DNA of 64,000 nucleotides from Lachnospiraceae bacterium (lineage in GTDB: Bacteria > Bacillota > Clostridia > Lachnospirales > Lachnospiraceae). The stretch covers positions 11,290 through 75,289 of the forward strand of contig VSOC01000005.1 in assembly GCA_009774615.1 (NCBI GenBank). The letters run 5' to 3'. Positions 17,556-28,046 of the stretch are shown here, piece after piece. The notes beneath the pieces are model-generated. The model worked only from the letters and a program-made list of their open reading frames with translations, was not told the DNA's origin and ran no database searches. The translations under genes and the position numbers were made by a program. Every line of letters begins with the position of its first letter. Position 1 is the stretch's first letter.

Positions 17556-17924
17556 TTATTTCTTCTTATTGGCAACGGTCTTTCTCGGGCCTTTGCGGGT
17601 TCTTGCATTCGTCTTGGTTTTCTGACCGCGAACGGGCAGACTCTTTCTGTGACGGATACCGCGGTAGCAGCCGATTTCCTGTAATCTCTTGATATTTAAC
17701 GCGATCTCTCTGCGCAAATCACCTTCAACCATCTGGGTATCAGCAATTACAGCTGCCAGCTTTCTTACTTCATCATCGGTTAAATCCTTAACGCGGGTAT
17801 CGGGATTTACACCAGCTTCCTTGAGAATACGGTTGGAACTTGATCTACCGATTCCGTAGATGTAAGTTAATCCGATCTCGACACGTTTTTCTCTCGGCAA
17901 ATCAACGCCTGCAATACGAGCCAT
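17556..17924 (-). CDS. rpsM: 30S ribosomal protein S13
   Basis: 122 residues: [53 protein letters not shown] and the basic tail ending NKKK. It sits in the 30S head and contacts tRNA and 50S bridges. 23 bp after rpmJ, the standard order. Confidence 0.97.
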   Translation of the reverse strand: MARIAGVDLPREKRVEIGLTYIYGIGRSSSNRILKEAGVNPDTRVKDLTDDEVRKLAAVIADTQMVEGDLRREIALNIKRLQEIGCYRGIRHRKSLPVRGQKTKTNARTRKGPRKTVANKKK

Positions 17925-17947
17925 CGTTATACTCCTCCTAAAATTTT

Positions 17948-18061
17948 TTAACCTTGTCTTTGTTTATGCTTCGGATTTTCGCAAATTACTCTGATACTGC
18001 CTTTTCTCTTTATGATTTTGCATTTTTCGCAAATCGGCTTTACAGAACTTCTAACCTTCAC
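17948..18061 (-). CDS. rpmJ: 50S ribosomal protein L36
   Basis: 37 residues from a GTG at 18061 behind [25 protein letters not shown] then [15 protein letters not shown]. The zinc ligands C-x2-C...C-x4-H are intact, so this is the zinc-binding (C+) form. Standard position between infA and rpsM. Confidence 0.95.
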   Translation of the reverse strand: MKVRSSVKPICEKCKIIKRKGSIRVICENPKHKQRQG

Positions 18062-18156
18062 AGTAATTCTCCTTTCTACTGACCAACAAAGTTGCTATAA
18101 CATTTTACCAGAAACTTTCAGAAAATGCAAGCATTTTTTTCGGCCAGGTTTACTGT

Positions 18157-18375
18157 TTATTTATCTCTCCAGATAATTCTGCCCTTGGATAAGTCATAGG
18201 GGGACATTTCTAATGTTACCTTATCTCCCGGCAGGATACGGATATAGTTCATGCGGAGTTTTCCGCTGATGTGGGCCAGTACCTGATGACCATTTTCCAA
18301 CTCTACCTGAAACATTGCATTCGGCAGTTTTTCCACTACCGTTCCTTCAATTTCAATTACATCTGCCTTCGACAT
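18157..18375 (-). CDS. infA: Translation initiation factor IF-1
   Basis: 72 residues, a single OB fold: [52 protein letters not shown], ending KGRIIWRDK. It binds the 30S A site during initiation. 95 bp separate it from rpmJ and 16 bp from the KOW protein. Confidence 0.97.
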   Translation of the reverse strand: MSKADVIEIEGTVVEKLPNAMFQVELENGHQVLAHISGKLRMNYIRILPGDKVTLEMSPYDLSKGRIIWRDK

Positions 18376-18391
18376 TCCTTCTTCTTCCTCC

Positions 18392-18664
18392 TTACCGCAA
18401 TACGGTGTCTGCTTCCTTCAGGATTTTTCGGATTTCTTCATCCCTTAACGTTTCGTTTCGGGAAAGCCTTTCTTTCAGTTTCGGATTCCCAAAATTCTGC
18501 AGCTGCACATGTTTTTTCTTTTTCCTCTTGGGCCTGTCGGCGGTTCTGTATTTTCCGTCCGCCAGACTAACATATTCGCCCCCGGCCTCCAATATGATAT
18601 AAAGACGGCCTTTATCCCGGCCTGCCAGGCTTCTGGCAAGCTGTCCCGGCTCAACATTTACCAT
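18392..18664 (-). CDS. KOW-domain RNA-binding-like protein between map and infA
   Basis: 90 residues. The first ~45 ([32 protein letters not shown]) match a KOW/L14e-like fold that binds RNA. The rest is very basic (RPKRKKKKH) and helical. Start ATG overlaps the map stop by 7 bp, so it is coupled. Small KOW proteins occupy this same slot in many Clostridia. They are annotated as L14e/L6e/L27e-like, but their ribosomal role is not established. Confidence 0.85.
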   Translation of the reverse strand: MVNVEPGQLARSLAGRDKGRLYIILEAGGEYVSLADGKYRTADRPKRKKKKHVQLQNFGNPKLKERLSRNETLRDEEIRKILKEADTVLR

Positions 18665-19437
18665 GGCTGTCCGTCCTTTCCCGTTTCATCCCACACGGAC
18701 AGTATCTCCGGTTCTCCTTGCGTGATTAAAATAGTGTTTTCATAATGGGCAGAAAGAGAGCCGTCCTCGGTTACAACCGTCCAATCATCGTCCAGCCAGA
18801 CAACATCACAGCGCCCTTCATTAATCATAGGCTCGATTGCCAGCGTCATCCCGGGCCGAAGCAAAATTCCCCTTCGCTTCTGCTTATAATTGGGTATTTC
18901 CGGATCTTCATGGAGATGGGAGCCAATCCCGTGTCCGACCAGATCCCGGACTACGCCGTAGCCAAAACGCTCTGCATAAGCCTGTATTGCGGAAGAGATG
19001 TCATTAAGATGATTGCCAGCTTTTGCAAACTTAATCCCTTCAAAAAAACTTTGTCTTGTCACTTCCATTAATTTTTTTGCTTCTTTAGAAACTTCACCTA
19101 CCGCATGGGTTCGGGCGGCATCCGAGTGATAGCCTTTATAAATCAGGCCGGCATCCAGGCTGACGATATCGCCGTCCTGAAGAATATGCCTGCGGTTGGG
19201 AATCCCGTGCACCACCTCATCATTGACCGACACGCAGATGGCCGCCGGATAACCGTTATAATTTTTAAAGGAAGGAATACACCCGTAACTGCGGATAAGC
19301 TTTTCTCCCAGACGATCCACATCGTAAGTGGATATCCCGGGCTTTATTGCTTCTTTCAGTGCTCCGTGGACGCGGGCAAGTATCTTGCCCGCCTCCCGCA
19401 TTAATGCAATTTCTCTTTCCGATTTAATGGATACCAT
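18658..19437 (-). CDS. map: Methionine aminopeptidase, type I
   Basis: 259 residues. Removes N-terminal Met from nascent proteins. Metal ligands are visible: [30 protein letters not shown] and the C-terminal ENTIL Glu; the substrate His is in [10 protein letters not shown]. Four bases after adk, as usual in spc operons. Length is typical. Confidence 0.97.
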   Translation of the reverse strand: MVSIKSEREIALMREAGKILARVHGALKEAIKPGISTYDVDRLGEKLIRSYGCIPSFKNYNGYPAAICVSVNDEVVHGIPNRRHILQDGDIVSLDAGLIYKGYHSDAARTHAVGEVSKEAKKLMEVTRQSFFEGIKFAKAGNHLNDISSAIQAYAERFGYGVVRDLVGHGIGSHLHEDPEIPNYKQKRRGILLRPGMTLAIEPMINEGRCDVVWLDDDWTVVTEDGSLSAHYENTILITQGEPEILSVWDETGKDGQPW

Positions 19438-19441
19438 AAGC

Positions 19442-20086
19442 CTATGCTCCTAAAACTGCCACAATATCCTGGAATACTTTTTCCAAATTCTGGGTTCCGT
19501 CTACTTCAACCAGAACGCCTTCTTTTTTATAATAGTCAATCAGAGGCTGGGTCTGGTCATGGTAAACCAAAAGACGGTTCTTTACGGTTTCCGGCTTATC
19601 GTCATCCCGAAGAATCAGCTTCTCGCCGCAGGTATCACAGATATCCTCGCTCTTTGGTGCATTGTACACAACATGGTACGTAGCGCCGCAGCCCACGCAG
19701 GCTCTTCTTCCGGACATCCGGTTAATAATGTTATCATCCGGAACATCCACATTTACCGCGTAATCGATCTTTTCGCCTCTCTCCTTTAATGCAGCCGTCA
19801 GGCTCTCTGCCTGAGGAATCGTCCTTGGAAAGCCGTCCAGCACATAGCCGTTCTTGCTGTCGTCCTGGGAAATACGGTCTAACAGCATACCGATGGTTAC
19901 TTCGTCCGGAACAAGCTGCCCCTGATCCATAAAGGATTTGGCTTTCATTCCCAGTTCTGTTCCGGCCTTAATATTTGCCCGGAAAATATCGCCCGTGGAA
20001 ATATGGGGAATCTGATACTTCTCGGCAATCTTTTTTGCCTGTGTACCCTTGCCTGCACCTGGTGCGCCTAACATGATAAGCTTCAT
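19442..20086 (-). CDS. adk: Adenylate kinase with Cys4 zinc lid
   Basis: 214 residues catalysing AMP + ATP to 2 ADP. P-loop [14 protein letters not shown]-site DGFPRT, and a zinc lid with CVGCGATYH ... CDTCGEK (four Cys), the Gram-positive form. Cotranscribed with secY and map. Confidence 0.97.
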   Translation of the reverse strand: MKLIMLGAPGAGKGTQAKKIAEKYQIPHISTGDIFRANIKAGTELGMKAKSFMDQGQLVPDEVTIGMLLDRISQDDSKNGYVLDGFPRTIPQAESLTAALKERGEKIDYAVNVDVPDDNIINRMSGRRACVGCGATYHVVYNAPKSEDICDTCGEKLILRDDDKPETVKNRLLVYHDQTQPLIDYYKKEGVLVEVDGTQNLEKVFQDIVAVLGA

Positions 20087-20120
20087 TTCTTCTTCCTCCT
20101 TTATACTCCTTTATACTCTA

Positions 20121-20148
20121 AAAGCACTCTCCTTATAGAGAGTGCTTT
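20121..20148 (-). other. Intercistronic stem-loop between secY and adk
   Basis: A perfect 10-bp stem, AAAGCACTCT/AGAGTGCTTT, with an 8-nt loop. It lacks a long T tract, so it is more likely a processing or partial attenuation site than a full terminator. It may lower adk and downstream expression relative to secY. Confidence 0.5.
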
Positions 20149-20168
20149 CTGCTCAGCCCAATTACAGA

Positions 20169-21482
20169 CTAATCGTTTAAAAATCCTCTGTAATTTCGTA
20201 CAAGCATCTTGGACTCAATGGATTTAATGGTTTCCAGAATTACACTGACAATAATAATCAGCGAAGTACCGGAAAAAGAAATTCTTGTGATACTGAACAT
20301 TCCGGAAAAAGCAATCGGCAGAATCGCTACGACGGTCAGACCAACTGCACCAATAAATACAATGTAGTTCAAAATTTTATTCAGATAATCGGAAGTAGGC
20401 TTACCCGGACGGATACCCGGTATAAAACCGCCCTGCTTCTTCATATTATTGGCAATCTCCAACGGATTAAAGGTAATCGAAGTATAAAAATAGGCGAATA
20501 AAATCAACAGCACAATATAGATTACCAAACCAATGGAATACACCGGTCGTTCCGGTACAAGCCAGTTGGAAGAACTGAGCACCATTAAAATCTTTCCGCC
20601 GATGGTACTGTAGTCAACATTAAGAAACTGTCCGATGATTACAGGGAAGGACATAATGGAAGAGGCAAAAATAACAGGCATAACACCGGAGGTATTTACC
20701 TTTAACGGAATATGCGAAGACTGTCCGCCAACCATCTTTCGCCCCTGCATCTTCTTTGAATACTGTACCGGGATTCTCCGCTCTGCATCATTTAAGATAA
20801 TTACATAGACAACCATCGCAAAGATGATTGCTGCAATGATAATCACAGAAACAGCAGCCACCGGAACCTTCTTCCCGCGGATAAAGCGGGTAAACAAGGT
20901 AACACCGTCATTCGGAACGCTGGAAATGATGTTAAACAGAAGAACGATGGAAATTCCATTTCCTACGCCGTGCTCGGTGATCTGCTCACCGCACCACATA
21001 AGAAATGCGCTTCCTGCGGTCATCGAACAAATTGCCACGATAATGCTCCAGGCATTATAATCAATTAAGAATCCCTGGCGGCCAAAACCAATAGCCATCG
21101 CCGAGGACTGCAAAAGGGCCAGGGCTACGGTAACATAACGGGTGTACTCTAAAATCTTCCGTCTTCCGTCCTCTCCGTCTTTCTGCATCTCTTCCAGCTT
21201 AGGAATTGCAATCGTCAATAACTGCATAATAATGGAAGACGTGATATACGGCGTAATGCTCAGCGCCAATACCGACATATTCTCGAAAGAACTTCCGGTA
21301 ACCGCGTTTAGGAATCCCAGGGCGTCCCCCGCCTGGTCAAAGAACCGCTTTAAATAGGTCGGGTCTACACCGGGCGTAGGAAGCTGGGAACCAAACCGAA
21401 TCACGACTAACATCATGAAAGTGTAAAGGATACCCTTGCGGATTTCCTTTACCTTAAATGCGTTACGAATCGTTTGAAACAT
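20169..21482 (-). CDS. secY: Preprotein translocase subunit SecY
   Basis: 437 residues with about ten membrane helices, the channel of the Sec translocon. Recognisable stretches include RFGSQLPTPGVDP, the ITPYITSSIIMQLL helix and QGGFIPGIRPGKPTSDYL near the C-terminal cytosolic loop that docks SecA and ribosomes. One base separates it from rplO, whose end supplies its GAGGTGAT ribosome site. Confidence 0.97.
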   Translation of the reverse strand: MFQTIRNAFKVKEIRKGILYTFMMLVVIRFGSQLPTPGVDPTYLKRFFDQAGDALGFLNAVTGSSFENMSVLALSITPYITSSIIMQLLTIAIPKLEEMQKDGEDGRRKILEYTRYVTVALALLQSSAMAIGFGRQGFLIDYNAWSIIVAICSMTAGSAFLMWCGEQITEHGVGNGISIVLLFNIISSVPNDGVTLFTRFIRGKKVPVAAVSVIIIAAIIFAMVVYVIILNDAERRIPVQYSKKMQGRKMVGGQSSHIPLKVNTSGVMPVIFASSIMSFPVIIGQFLNVDYSTIGGKILMVLSSSNWLVPERPVYSIGLVIYIVLLILFAYFYTSITFNPLEIANNMKKQGGFIPGIRPGKPTSDYLNKILNYIVFIGAVGLTVVAILPIAFSGMFSITRISFSGTSLIIIVSVILETIKSIESKMLVRNYRGFLND

Positions 21483-21483
21483 A

Positions 21484-21924
21484 TTAGATCACCTCGCAGG
21501 TTCCACCTAAAGCCTCAATCTTAGTCTTTGCGCCCTCGCTGAAGGCATGAACCTTAACTGTCAGCTTCTTGGTTAATTCTCCATTACCCAAAATCTTAAC
21601 ACCATCATAGACGTTTTTAATGATTCCATTTTCCAGAAGGGTTTCCACCGTTACTACGGAATCATTATCAAATCTTTCCAGTACGCTGACATTAACACCG
21701 ACAATGGTTTTGGAATTGCGATTGGTAAAGCCTCTCTTCGGCAGACGGCGGTATAACGGCATCTGTCCGCCTTCAAAGCCTACTCTTGGTGCGCCGGAAC
21801 GAGCCTTCTGGCCTTTATGTCCCTTGCCAGCCGTCTTTCCGTTTCCAGAAGCATGACCACGGCCTCTGCGGAAGTTTGCGCTGTGCTTAGAACCTTCTGC
21901 CGGTCTTAAATTCGATAATTCCAT
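21484..21924 (-). CDS. rplO: 50S ribosomal protein L15
   Basis: 146 residues: [40 protein letters not shown] and [17 protein letters not shown] are the family core. Late-assembly 50S protein. 17 bp after rpmD. Confidence 0.97.
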   Translation of the reverse strand: MELSNLRPAEGSKHSANFRRGRGHASGNGKTAGKGHKGQKARSGAPRVGFEGGQMPLYRRLPKRGFTNRNSKTIVGVNVSVLERFDNDSVVTVETLLENGIIKNVYDGVKILGNGELTKKLTVKVHAFSEGAKTKIEALGGTCEVI

Positions 21925-21941
21925 ATCTGCACCTCCTATCC

Positions 21942-22124
21942 TTAGATTTCTTCCACTTTTACTAAATGACGAACATTCTGAATCATCCCACGAACCGCTC
22001 CGTTGTCCGGTAATTCAACGGTCTTGTGAAGCTTTCTTAATCCCAATGCCTCTACAGTTGCTCTCTGCTTTGGAATCGCTCCGATAGGGGATTTTACTAA
22101 TGTAATTTTTAACTTTTCTGCCAT
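21942..22124 (-). CDS. rpmD: 50S ribosomal protein L30
   Basis: 60 residues: [35 protein letters not shown] and [13 protein letters not shown]. Normal length for the short bacterial L30; 15 bp after rpsE. Confidence 0.95.
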   Translation of the reverse strand: MAEKLKITLVKSPIGAIPKQRATVEALGLRKLHKTVELPDNGAVRGMIQNVRHLVKVEEI

Positions 22125-22139
22125 TGTTTCATCCTCCTA

Positions 22140-22649
22140 TTAGTTTAAGATTTCTTCTACCGCTTTACCGCGCAGTCTTGCAACTTCATCCGGGGTCTTT
22201 AAGGAAGTAAGGCCCTGAATCGTAGCCAATACTACATTCGTCTTATTATTGGAACCTAAGGACTTTGTACGGATATTTTTAATTCCAGCAAGTTCAACTA
22301 CGGCACGAACCGGGCCGCCGGCGATGATACCGGTACCTTCCGGTGCTCTCTTCAGCAGAACGTTAGCGCTGCCGAACTTTCCGAAGAAATCATGAGGAAT
22401 ACTGTTGTTGTCATCCATAGGAATCGTTACCAGGTTCTTGGTCGCTGCCTCTTTTCCTTTACGAATTGCCTCAGGAACCTCGCCTGCCTTACCTAAACCT
22501 GCGCCAACGTGACCATTGCCGTCACCAACTACTACCAGAGCGGAAAATCTCATGGTACGTCCACCTTTTACGGTCTTGCTGACTCTTTTGATTGCCACAA
22601 CTCTGTCAGTAAGTTCTAACTGACTGGCATCAATAATTGTACGCTTCAT
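22140..22649 (-). CDS. rpsE: 30S ribosomal protein S5
   Basis: 169 residues. The S5 RNA-binding domain ([40 protein letters not shown]) is followed by the C-terminal lobe ([20 protein letters not shown]). It acts in decoding accuracy and mRNA entry. Normal length. Confidence 0.97.
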   Translation of the reverse strand: MKRTIIDASQLELTDRVVAIKRVSKTVKGGRTMRFSALVVVGDGNGHVGAGLGKAGEVPEAIRKGKEAATKNLVTIPMDDNNSIPHDFFGKFGSANVLLKRAPEGTGIIAGGPVRAVVELAGIKNIRTKSLGSNNKTNVVLATIQGLTSLKTPDEVARLRGKAVEEILN

Positions 22650-22666
22650 GCTTGTTCTCCTCTCTT

Positions 22667-23035
22667 TTAGAATTTCAGACCAGCCTCACGGGCTGCATCT
22701 GCTAACGCCTGAACTTTTCCATGGTAAAGGAAGCCGCCTCTGTCGAATACCACTTCCTCAATTCCCTTTTCTAATGCTCTCTTGGCAATTACCGTGCCCA
22801 CATGTGCTGCTGCTGCCACATCGTTGGTTTTCTCCAACTCGCCGCTTACGGCTTTCTCTACTGTAGATGCAGCCACTAAAGTATGTCCAACGGAATCGTC
22901 AATAATTTGAGCATACATATGATTATTGCTTCTAAACACTGCCAGACGCGGTCTTTGTGCAGTACCTGCAAAACGATTGCGCTGTCTTGTGTGCTTTTTA
23001 ACACGAACTTCGCTTCTTGACTGTTTGCTAATCAT
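22667..23035 (-). CDS. rplR: 50S ribosomal protein L18
   Basis: 122 residues: [37 protein letters not shown] and the C-terminal [20 protein letters not shown]. Binds 5S rRNA with L5. 17 bp after rplF. Confidence 0.97.
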   Translation of the reverse strand: MISKQSRSEVRVKKHTRQRNRFAGTAQRPRLAVFRSNNHMYAQIIDDSVGHTLVAASTVEKAVSGELEKTNDVAAAAHVGTVIAKRALEKGIEEVVFDRGGFLYHGKVQALADAAREAGLKF

Positions 23036-23052
23036 CTTTACACTCTCCTTAA

Positions 23053-23595
23053 TTATTTCTTACCGGTCTTACCAACCTTGCGGCGGATAACTTCATCAGC
23101 ATACTTGATACCCTTGCCCTTATATGGCTCAGGACGTCTTTTATCTCTGATTTCCGCAGCATACTGGCCTACTTTTTCCTTGCTGATACCCTTTACGATA
23201 ATCTTGTTCTGCCCCTCTAATACGGTTTCAATTCCTTCCGGATCAACCATATCAACCTGGTGAGAGTAACCCAGGTTCAGGGTCAGGGTCTTACCCTGCT
23301 TTGCCGCACGATAACCAACACCGTTTACCTCTAACACCTTCTGGAAGCCATCGGTAACGCCGATAACCATGTTGTGGATCAGGGTTCTGGTCAGGCCGTG
23401 TAAAGATTTCATTCTCTTTAAATCATTTGGTCTGGTAACGATAATATGACCGTCCTTCTGCTCAATGGTCATCTCTGTCGGAAGTTCTCTTTCCAAAGTT
23501 CCCTTCGGGCCTTTTACCGTCACTTTATTATTCTCTGCAATCGTAACCGTAACTCCGGCCGGAACTGCAACTGGCATCTTTCCAATACGTGACAT
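23053..23595 (-). CDS. rplF: 50S ribosomal protein L6
   Basis: 180 residues: [33 protein letters not shown] and the conserved end [20 protein letters not shown]. Lies near the sarcin-ricin loop and factor site. 91 bp after rpsH. Confidence 0.97.
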   Translation of the reverse strand: MSRIGKMPVAVPAGVTVTIAENNKVTVKGPKGTLERELPTEMTIEQKDGHIIVTRPNDLKRMKSLHGLTRTLIHNMVIGVTDGFQKVLEVNGVGYRAAKQGKTLTLNLGYSHQVDMVDPEGIETVLEGQNKIIVKGISKEKVGQYAAEIRDKRRPEPYKGKGIKYADEVIRRKVGKTGKK

Positions 23596-23686
23596 GCCTA
23601 TTTCCTCCTACTTAAATTTTCGGAAAACCCGTGTGCGGGTTTTCTGTTTTCAGTTTTTTAAATATACGGGTAGGTTCACTCAATGC

Positions 23687-24088
23687 CTACCAAACAAAAG
23701 CCAGTACTTCGCCGCCGACACCTAACTGACGTGCCTGCTTATCGGTAATTACGCCCTGGTTGGTAGAGATGATGGCAACGCCCAGGCCGCCCAATACCTT
23801 CGGCAGTTCTTCCTTGTTTGCATATACACGCAGGCCGGGCTTAGAGATTCTCTTAATGCCGGAGATAATCTTCTCGTTTTTATCTTTACCGTATTTCAGA
23901 GTGATGCGGATAATATTAAATCCGCCGTCCTCTACGATATCATATTTCTTAATATAACCTTCCTTAACCAGGATGTCGGCAATCGCCAGCTTCATCTTGG
24001 AAGAAGGTACGTCTACTGTATCATGCTTTGCAGTATTGGCATTACGGATTCTTGTAAGCATATCTGCAATCGGATCACTCATAGTCAT
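23687..24088 (-). CDS. rpsH: 30S ribosomal protein S8
   Basis: 133 residues: [40 protein letters not shown] and [20 protein letters not shown]. Primary 16S binder, and in enterics the spc-operon repressor. It is followed and preceded by unusually long spacers (91 and 188 bp). Confidence 0.97.
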   Translation of the reverse strand: MTMSDPIADMLTRIRNANTAKHDTVDVPSSKMKLAIADILVKEGYIKKYDIVEDGGFNIIRITLKYGKDKNEKIISGIKRISKPGLRVYANKEELPKVLGGLGVAIISTNQGVITDKQARQLGVGGEVLAFVW

Positions 24089-24276
24089 AGTGGGTGTGTC
24101 CTCCTTTTCTTTGTTCTCTACAAAACTCTATTTCTGACTGGGGCTGCACTCTTTAAGTTATCGGCCCCGCAACATGTTCGCTCAACTAAGTTCAGCTTTC
24201 GCCTGCGGCTCGGCTTCACTAAGGTTCGCGAACGACCTCGCACTAAACTCGAAAAGACCTCGTTAAGTGCTTCCGG
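24089..24276 (-). repeat. 188-bp structured spacer between rpsZ and rpsH
   Basis: G+C-rich compared with neighbours. It contains GTTCGCGAAC (perfect palindrome, ~24219-24228), three related TTAGT-x-GAG-like direct motifs (at ~24186, 24208 and 24242 on plus) and a GGGGC...GCCCC pairing (24139-24168 region). No ORF fits. It looks like an inserted palindromic intergenic element carried within the operon mRNA. Confidence 0.4.
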
Positions 24277-24462
24277 TCACCAGCTTGCCTTCTTCACTCC
24301 CGGAATCTGACCCTTATATGCCAGTTCACGGAAGCAGATACGGCATACGCCATACTTTCTTAAATAAGCGTGCGGACGACCGCAGATTCTGCAACGGTTA
24401 TACTGTCTGGTAGAGAACTTAGCAGGACGCTGCTGCTTAATCTTCATTGAAGTCTTAGCCAT
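24277..24462 (-). CDS. rpsZ: 30S ribosomal protein S14, zinc type (S14Z)
   Basis: 61 residues with two CxxC pairs ([27 protein letters not shown]), the zinc-binding short S14 of Firmicutes. C-terminus [11 protein letters not shown] is typical. 17 bp after rplE. Confidence 0.96.
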   Translation of the reverse strand: MAKTSMKIKQQRPAKFSTRQYNRCRICGRPHAYLRKYGVCRICFRELAYKGQIPGVKKASW

Positions 24463-24479
24463 GGAATCAATCCTCCTAA

Positions 24480-25019
24480 TTATTTAGCAAATGGCATATT
24501 AAATAATGTCAAAAGTTCACGGGCTTCTTCATCGGTCTTTGCGGTAGTTACGAATACAACATCCATACCTCTTACCTTATCGATCTTATCGTACTCGATT
24601 TCCGGGAAGATCAGCTGCTCTTTAATACCAAGTGCGTAGTTTCCTCTTCCGTCAAATGCGTTCGGGTTTACACCGCGGAAGTCACGTACACGGGGCAGAG
24701 CCAGGTTGATTAAACGATCCGCAAACTCGTACATTCTCTCGCCGCGAAGGGTTACCTTGCAGCCGATAGCCATGCCTTCACGAATCTTAAAGTTTGCTAC
24801 AGACTTCTTTGCCTTGGTCGTTACTGCCTTCTGACCGGAGATAATTTCCAAATCTCTTACCGCAGAATCCAGAACCTTGGCATTTTCCTTTGCTTCACCA
24901 ACGCCCATGTTGATTACAATTTTATCAAGCTTCGGCACTTCCATAATATTCTTATATCCGAACTTCTTCATCATTGCGCTGACGATTTCGTTCTGATAGG
25001 TTTCTTTTAATCTAGCCAA
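24480..25019 (-). CDS. rplE: 50S ribosomal protein L5
   Basis: 179 residues: [40 protein letters not shown] and [20 protein letters not shown]. Binds 5S rRNA in the central protuberance. Normal length. Confidence 0.97.
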   Translation of the reverse strand: MARLKETYQNEIVSAMMKKFGYKNIMEVPKLDKIVINMGVGEAKENAKVLDSAVRDLEIISGQKAVTTKAKKSVANFKIREGMAIGCKVTLRGERMYEFADRLINLALPRVRDFRGVNPNAFDGRGNYALGIKEQLIFPEIEYDKIDKVRGMDVVFVTTAKTDEEARELLTLFNMPFAK

Positions 25020-25042
25020 TTTAACGTTCCTCCTCTCTGCAA

Positions 25043-25348
25043 TTAGTCAATTACCTTGCCGGTTGCCTTGGCAACGCGGACCTTCTTGCCGTCCTTTACT
25101 TCAAAGCCCACGCGGGTTGCTTTTCCGTCAACGACCAGCATTACATTAGAAATGTCAATCGGAGCTTCCTTCGAGATAATTCCGCCCTGAGGATTGCCTG
25201 CGCTTGGTTTCGCGTGCTTCGTCACCATATTGCAGCCTTCCACTAAAATCTTCCCGGTCTTAGAATCTACATGAAGGACTTTTCCCTGCTTATCTTTATC
25301 TTTTCCTGCGATTACTTTTACTAAATCGTCTTTTTTGATCTTATGCAC
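25043..25348 (-). CDS. rplX: 50S ribosomal protein L24
   Basis: 101 residues from the GTG at 25348 ([20 protein letters not shown]), which has AGGGGG upstream. An in-frame start 14 codons earlier would run into rplN and gives no homologous residues. The KOW motif [15 protein letters not shown] and [12 protein letters not shown] are conserved. Early 50S assembly initiator. Confidence 0.95.
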   Translation of the reverse strand: MHKIKKDDLVKVIAGKDKDKQGKVLHVDSKTGKILVEGCNMVTKHAKPSAGNPQGGIISKEAPIDISNVMLVVDGKATRVGFEVKDGKKVRVAKATGKVID

Positions 25349-25361
25349 AGTGGATACCCCC

Positions 25362-25730
25362 TTATAATACTTCTGGAGCCAGGGAAACAATCTTCATAAA
25401 CTGCTTCTCTCTCAGCTCTCTTGCTACCGGCCCAAAGATACGAGTTCCTCTTGGGGTCTTATCGTCCTTGATGATAACGGCTGCGTTCTCATCAAAGCGG
25501 ATATAAGAACCATCTTTTCTGTGGGCACCTTTTACGGTACGAACGACAACCGCTTTTACTACATCGCCCTTCTTTACAACGCCGCCTGGTGTTGCATCTT
25601 TAACGGAAGCAACGATGATGTCGCCGATATTGGCATATCTTCTGGTTGAACCGCCCATAACACGGATGCACAGGAGTTCCTTTGCACCGGTATTGTCGGC
25701 AACCTTTAATCTGGTTTCCTGCTGGATCAT
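25362..25730 (-). CDS. rplN: 50S ribosomal protein L14
   Basis: 122 residues: [52 protein letters not shown]. At the subunit interface. 24 bp after rpsQ. Confidence 0.97.
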   Translation of the reverse strand: MIQQETRLKVADNTGAKELLCIRVMGGSTRRYANIGDIIVASVKDATPGGVVKKGDVVKAVVVRTVKGAHRKDGSYIRFDENAAVIIKDDKTPRGTRIFGPVARELREKQFMKIVSLAPEVL

Positions 25731-25754
25731 ACCTGATACTCCTTCCTGAATTAA

Positions 25755-26009
25755 TTATCTGGCTTTCTCGATAATCTCAACCAATCTCCATCTCTTATCT
25801 TTGGAAAGAGGTCTGGTTTCCATTACTTTAACGGTATCGCCAATGCCACATTCATTCTTCTCGTCATGGGCCTTTAATTTATAGGTTTTCTTTACGATTT
25901 TACCAATCAAGGGATGCTTTACATGGTCTTCGATAGCAACGACAATGGTTTTATCCATCTTGTCGCTAACAACTTTACCGGTACGCACTTTTCTTAAATT
26001 TCTTTCCAC
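25755..26009 (-). CDS. rpsQ: 30S ribosomal protein S17
   Basis: 84 residues: [62 protein letters not shown]-fold 16S binder. Normal length. Confidence 0.97.
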   Translation of the reverse strand: MERNLRKVRTGKVVSDKMDKTIVVAIEDHVKHPLIGKIVKKTYKLKAHDEKNECGIGDTVKVMETRPLSKDKRWRLVEIIEKAR

Positions 26010-26032
26010 GGTAAATGTTCTCCTTTCCCAAT

Positions 26033-26239
26033 TTAAGCCAGCTTCGTTTTCTCAGCGATAACAGTCTGAATCCGGGCAATGTTCTTGCGAACCTCTTTGA
26101 TTCTGCTGGTGTTATCTAACTGGTTGGTTGCATTCTGGAATCTTAAATTAAACAGTTCCTTCTTAGCTGCTACTAATTCTTCATTTAACTCCACCGGAGA
26201 TTTTGCCTTTAAATTCTCAACATATTTATTCGTTTTCAC
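26033..26239 (-). CDS. rpmC: 50S ribosomal protein L29
   Basis: 68 residues from the GTG at 26239, preceded by GGTGAT, giving (M)[20 protein letters not shown] then [24 protein letters not shown] nine bases earlier is possible but poorly placed. The gene overlaps the 3' end of rplP by 14 bp, so it is probably coupled. Sits at the peptide tunnel exit. Confidence 0.93.
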   Translation of the reverse strand: MKTNKYVENLKAKSPVELNEELVAAKKELFNLRFQNATNQLDNTSRIKEVRKNIARIQTVIAEKTKLA

Positions 26240-26666
26240 TGTTATCACCGCCTTCTAAATCTGCTTTAGAAGCAATCTTGCACTTGCAGGGCAACTTGTG
26301 CATAGCAAGACGCAACGCTTCACGAGCTGTTTCTTCTGGTACGCCAGCGATCTCAAACATAACACGGCCTGGCTTAACAACTGCTACCCAGTACTCTAAG
26401 GAACCTTTACCGGAACCCATACGGGTTTCTGCGGGCTTTGCTGTTACCGGCTTATCCGGGAAAATCTTAATCCAAACTTTACCGCCACGCTTAATAAAAC
26501 GAGTCATCGCCACACGGGCTGCTTCAATCTGGTTGGACTTAATCCAACATGGCTCCATAGCGACTAAACCATATTCACCGTTGGAAATCTTATTTCCTCT
26601 AAGTGCCTTTCCAGCCATGCTTCCACGGAACTGTTTACGACGCTTAACTCTCTTAGGCATTAACAT
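26226..26666 (-). CDS. rplP: 50S ribosomal protein L16
   Basis: 146 residues: [59 protein letters not shown]. Organises the A-site region. Its ATG shares one base with the rpsC stop (TAATG), so it is translationally coupled. Confidence 0.97.
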   Translation of the reverse strand: MLMPKRVKRRKQFRGSMAGKALRGNKISNGEYGLVAMEPCWIKSNQIEAARVAMTRFIKRGGKVWIKIFPDKPVTAKPAETRMGSGKGSLEYWVAVVKPGRVMFEIAGVPEETAREALRLAMHKLPCKCKIASKADLEGGDNSENE

Positions 26667-27322
26667 TATTTATCGCTCCCTTCCTTATTTCCCTTAGTAG
26701 GAAGTACTTCGCCCTTGTAAACCCATACCTTAACGCCAACCTTGCCGTAAGTGGTATCGGCCTCAGCGAAACCATAGTCAATATCAGCTCTTAATGTCTG
26801 CAGCGGAATGGTTCCCTCGCTGTAGAACTCGGTACGTGCCATATCTGCGCCGCCAAGACGTCCGGCAACTGCGGTCTTGATACCCTTAACGCCTGCCTTC
26901 ATAGAACGGCTCATCGTGGACTTCATCGCACGGCGGAAGGAAACACGGTTCTCTAACTGCTGTGCAATGGACTCAGCAACCAGCTGTGCATCGCGATCCG
27001 GTCTTTTGATTTCTTTGATGTCAATGAAAACCTTCTTTGCGGTCAGCTTCTGCACTTCAACCTTTAACTTCTCAATCTCTGCGCCGCCCTTGCCGATAAC
27101 CTGGCCTGGCTTTGCGGTGTAAATTATAATCTTAACTCTATCTGATGCACGCTCGATTTCAATTTTGGAAACGCCGGCATTCGATAATCTTTTTTTCAGA
27201 AACTTTCTGATGTCATGATCCTCGATCAGGCAGTCAGCAAAATCAGCTTCTGCATACCATTTGGAATCCCAGTCTTTAATAATGCCGACTCTTAAACCGT
27301 GCGGATTAACTTTCTGTCCCAT
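26666..27322 (-). CDS. rpsC: 30S ribosomal protein S3
   Basis: 218 residues: [20 protein letters not shown], a KH domain ([20 protein letters not shown]) and the C-terminal domain ([20 protein letters not shown]). Forms part of the mRNA entry channel. Normal length. Confidence 0.97.
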   Translation of the reverse strand: MGQKVNPHGLRVGIIKDWDSKWYAEADFADCLIEDHDIRKFLKKRLSNAGVSKIEIERASDRVKIIIYTAKPGQVIGKGGAEIEKLKVEVQKLTAKKVFIDIKEIKRPDRDAQLVAESIAQQLENRVSFRRAMKSTMSRSMKAGVKGIKTAVAGRLGGADMARTEFYSEGTIPLQTLRADIDYGFAEADTTYGKVGVKVWVYKGEVLPTKGNKEGSDK

Positions 27323-27336
27323 GCTCTGCCTCCTCC

Positions 27337-27723
27337 TTATCTCTCATTCAGCACAATGGTAATATGGCTCATTCTCTTCTCGATGCGATAAGCGCGTCCC
27401 TGTGCTCTTGGGTGAATCCTCTTCATGGTCGGTCCCTTATTTGCGTAGCACTCCTCAACAAATAAGTTCTCTCTGCTCATGTTGTTATTATTCTCTGCAT
27501 TGGCAATCGCAGACTCTAATAACTTCTTGATTAAGCTGGATGCATACCTTGGGTTGTATGTTACGATAGCAAGTGCGGTATTTACGTCCTTGCCTCTGAT
27601 GGCATCTAAAACGAAACATGCTTTCTGAACCGAAACCCGTGCGTAAGATAACTTTGCGCTTGGCCGGGTGTCCTTATTCGCATTTCTTTCTCTCTTAATT
27701 TGGGATCTATGTCCTTTAGCCAT
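27337..27723 (-). CDS. rplV: 50S ribosomal protein L22
   Basis: 128 residues: [40 protein letters not shown] and the tunnel-lining hairpin [20 protein letters not shown]. Macrolide-relevant exit-tunnel protein. Confidence 0.97.
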   Translation of the reverse strand: MAKGHRSQIKRERNANKDTRPSAKLSYARVSVQKACFVLDAIRGKDVNTALAIVTYNPRYASSLIKKLLESAIANAENNNNMSRENLFVEECYANKGPTMKRIHPRAQGRAYRIEKRMSHITIVLNER

Positions 27724-27752
27724 GGATAAAAACCTCCTTTCAAAACGACTGA

Positions 27753-28028
27753 TTATCTGGATTTCTTCTCGTCTTTACCGTGTCCGCGGAATGTTCTGGT
27801 GGCAACGAACTCGCCCAGTTTATGACCTACCATATCTTCGGTAATATAAACCGGAACGTGCTTTCTTCCATCATGAACGGCGATTGTATGACCAACCATC
27901 TGCGGGAAGATCGTGGAACGGCGGGACCAGGTCTTAATTACCTGCTTACTCCCGGAAGCGTTCATTGCATCGATCTTTTTCAGTAAATGAGCATCAGCAA
28001 ATGGTCCTTTTTTTAATGAACGACTCAT
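27753..28028 (-). CDS. rpsS: 30S ribosomal protein S19
   Basis: 91 residues: [60 protein letters not shown]. 30S head protein. 18 bp after rplB. Confidence 0.97.
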   Translation of the reverse strand: MSRSLKKGPFADAHLLKKIDAMNASGSKQVIKTWSRRSTIFPQMVGHTIAVHDGRKHVPVYITEDMVGHKLGEFVATRTFRGHGKDEKKSR

Positions 28029-28046
28029 AAGTTCAAACCTCCTTAA

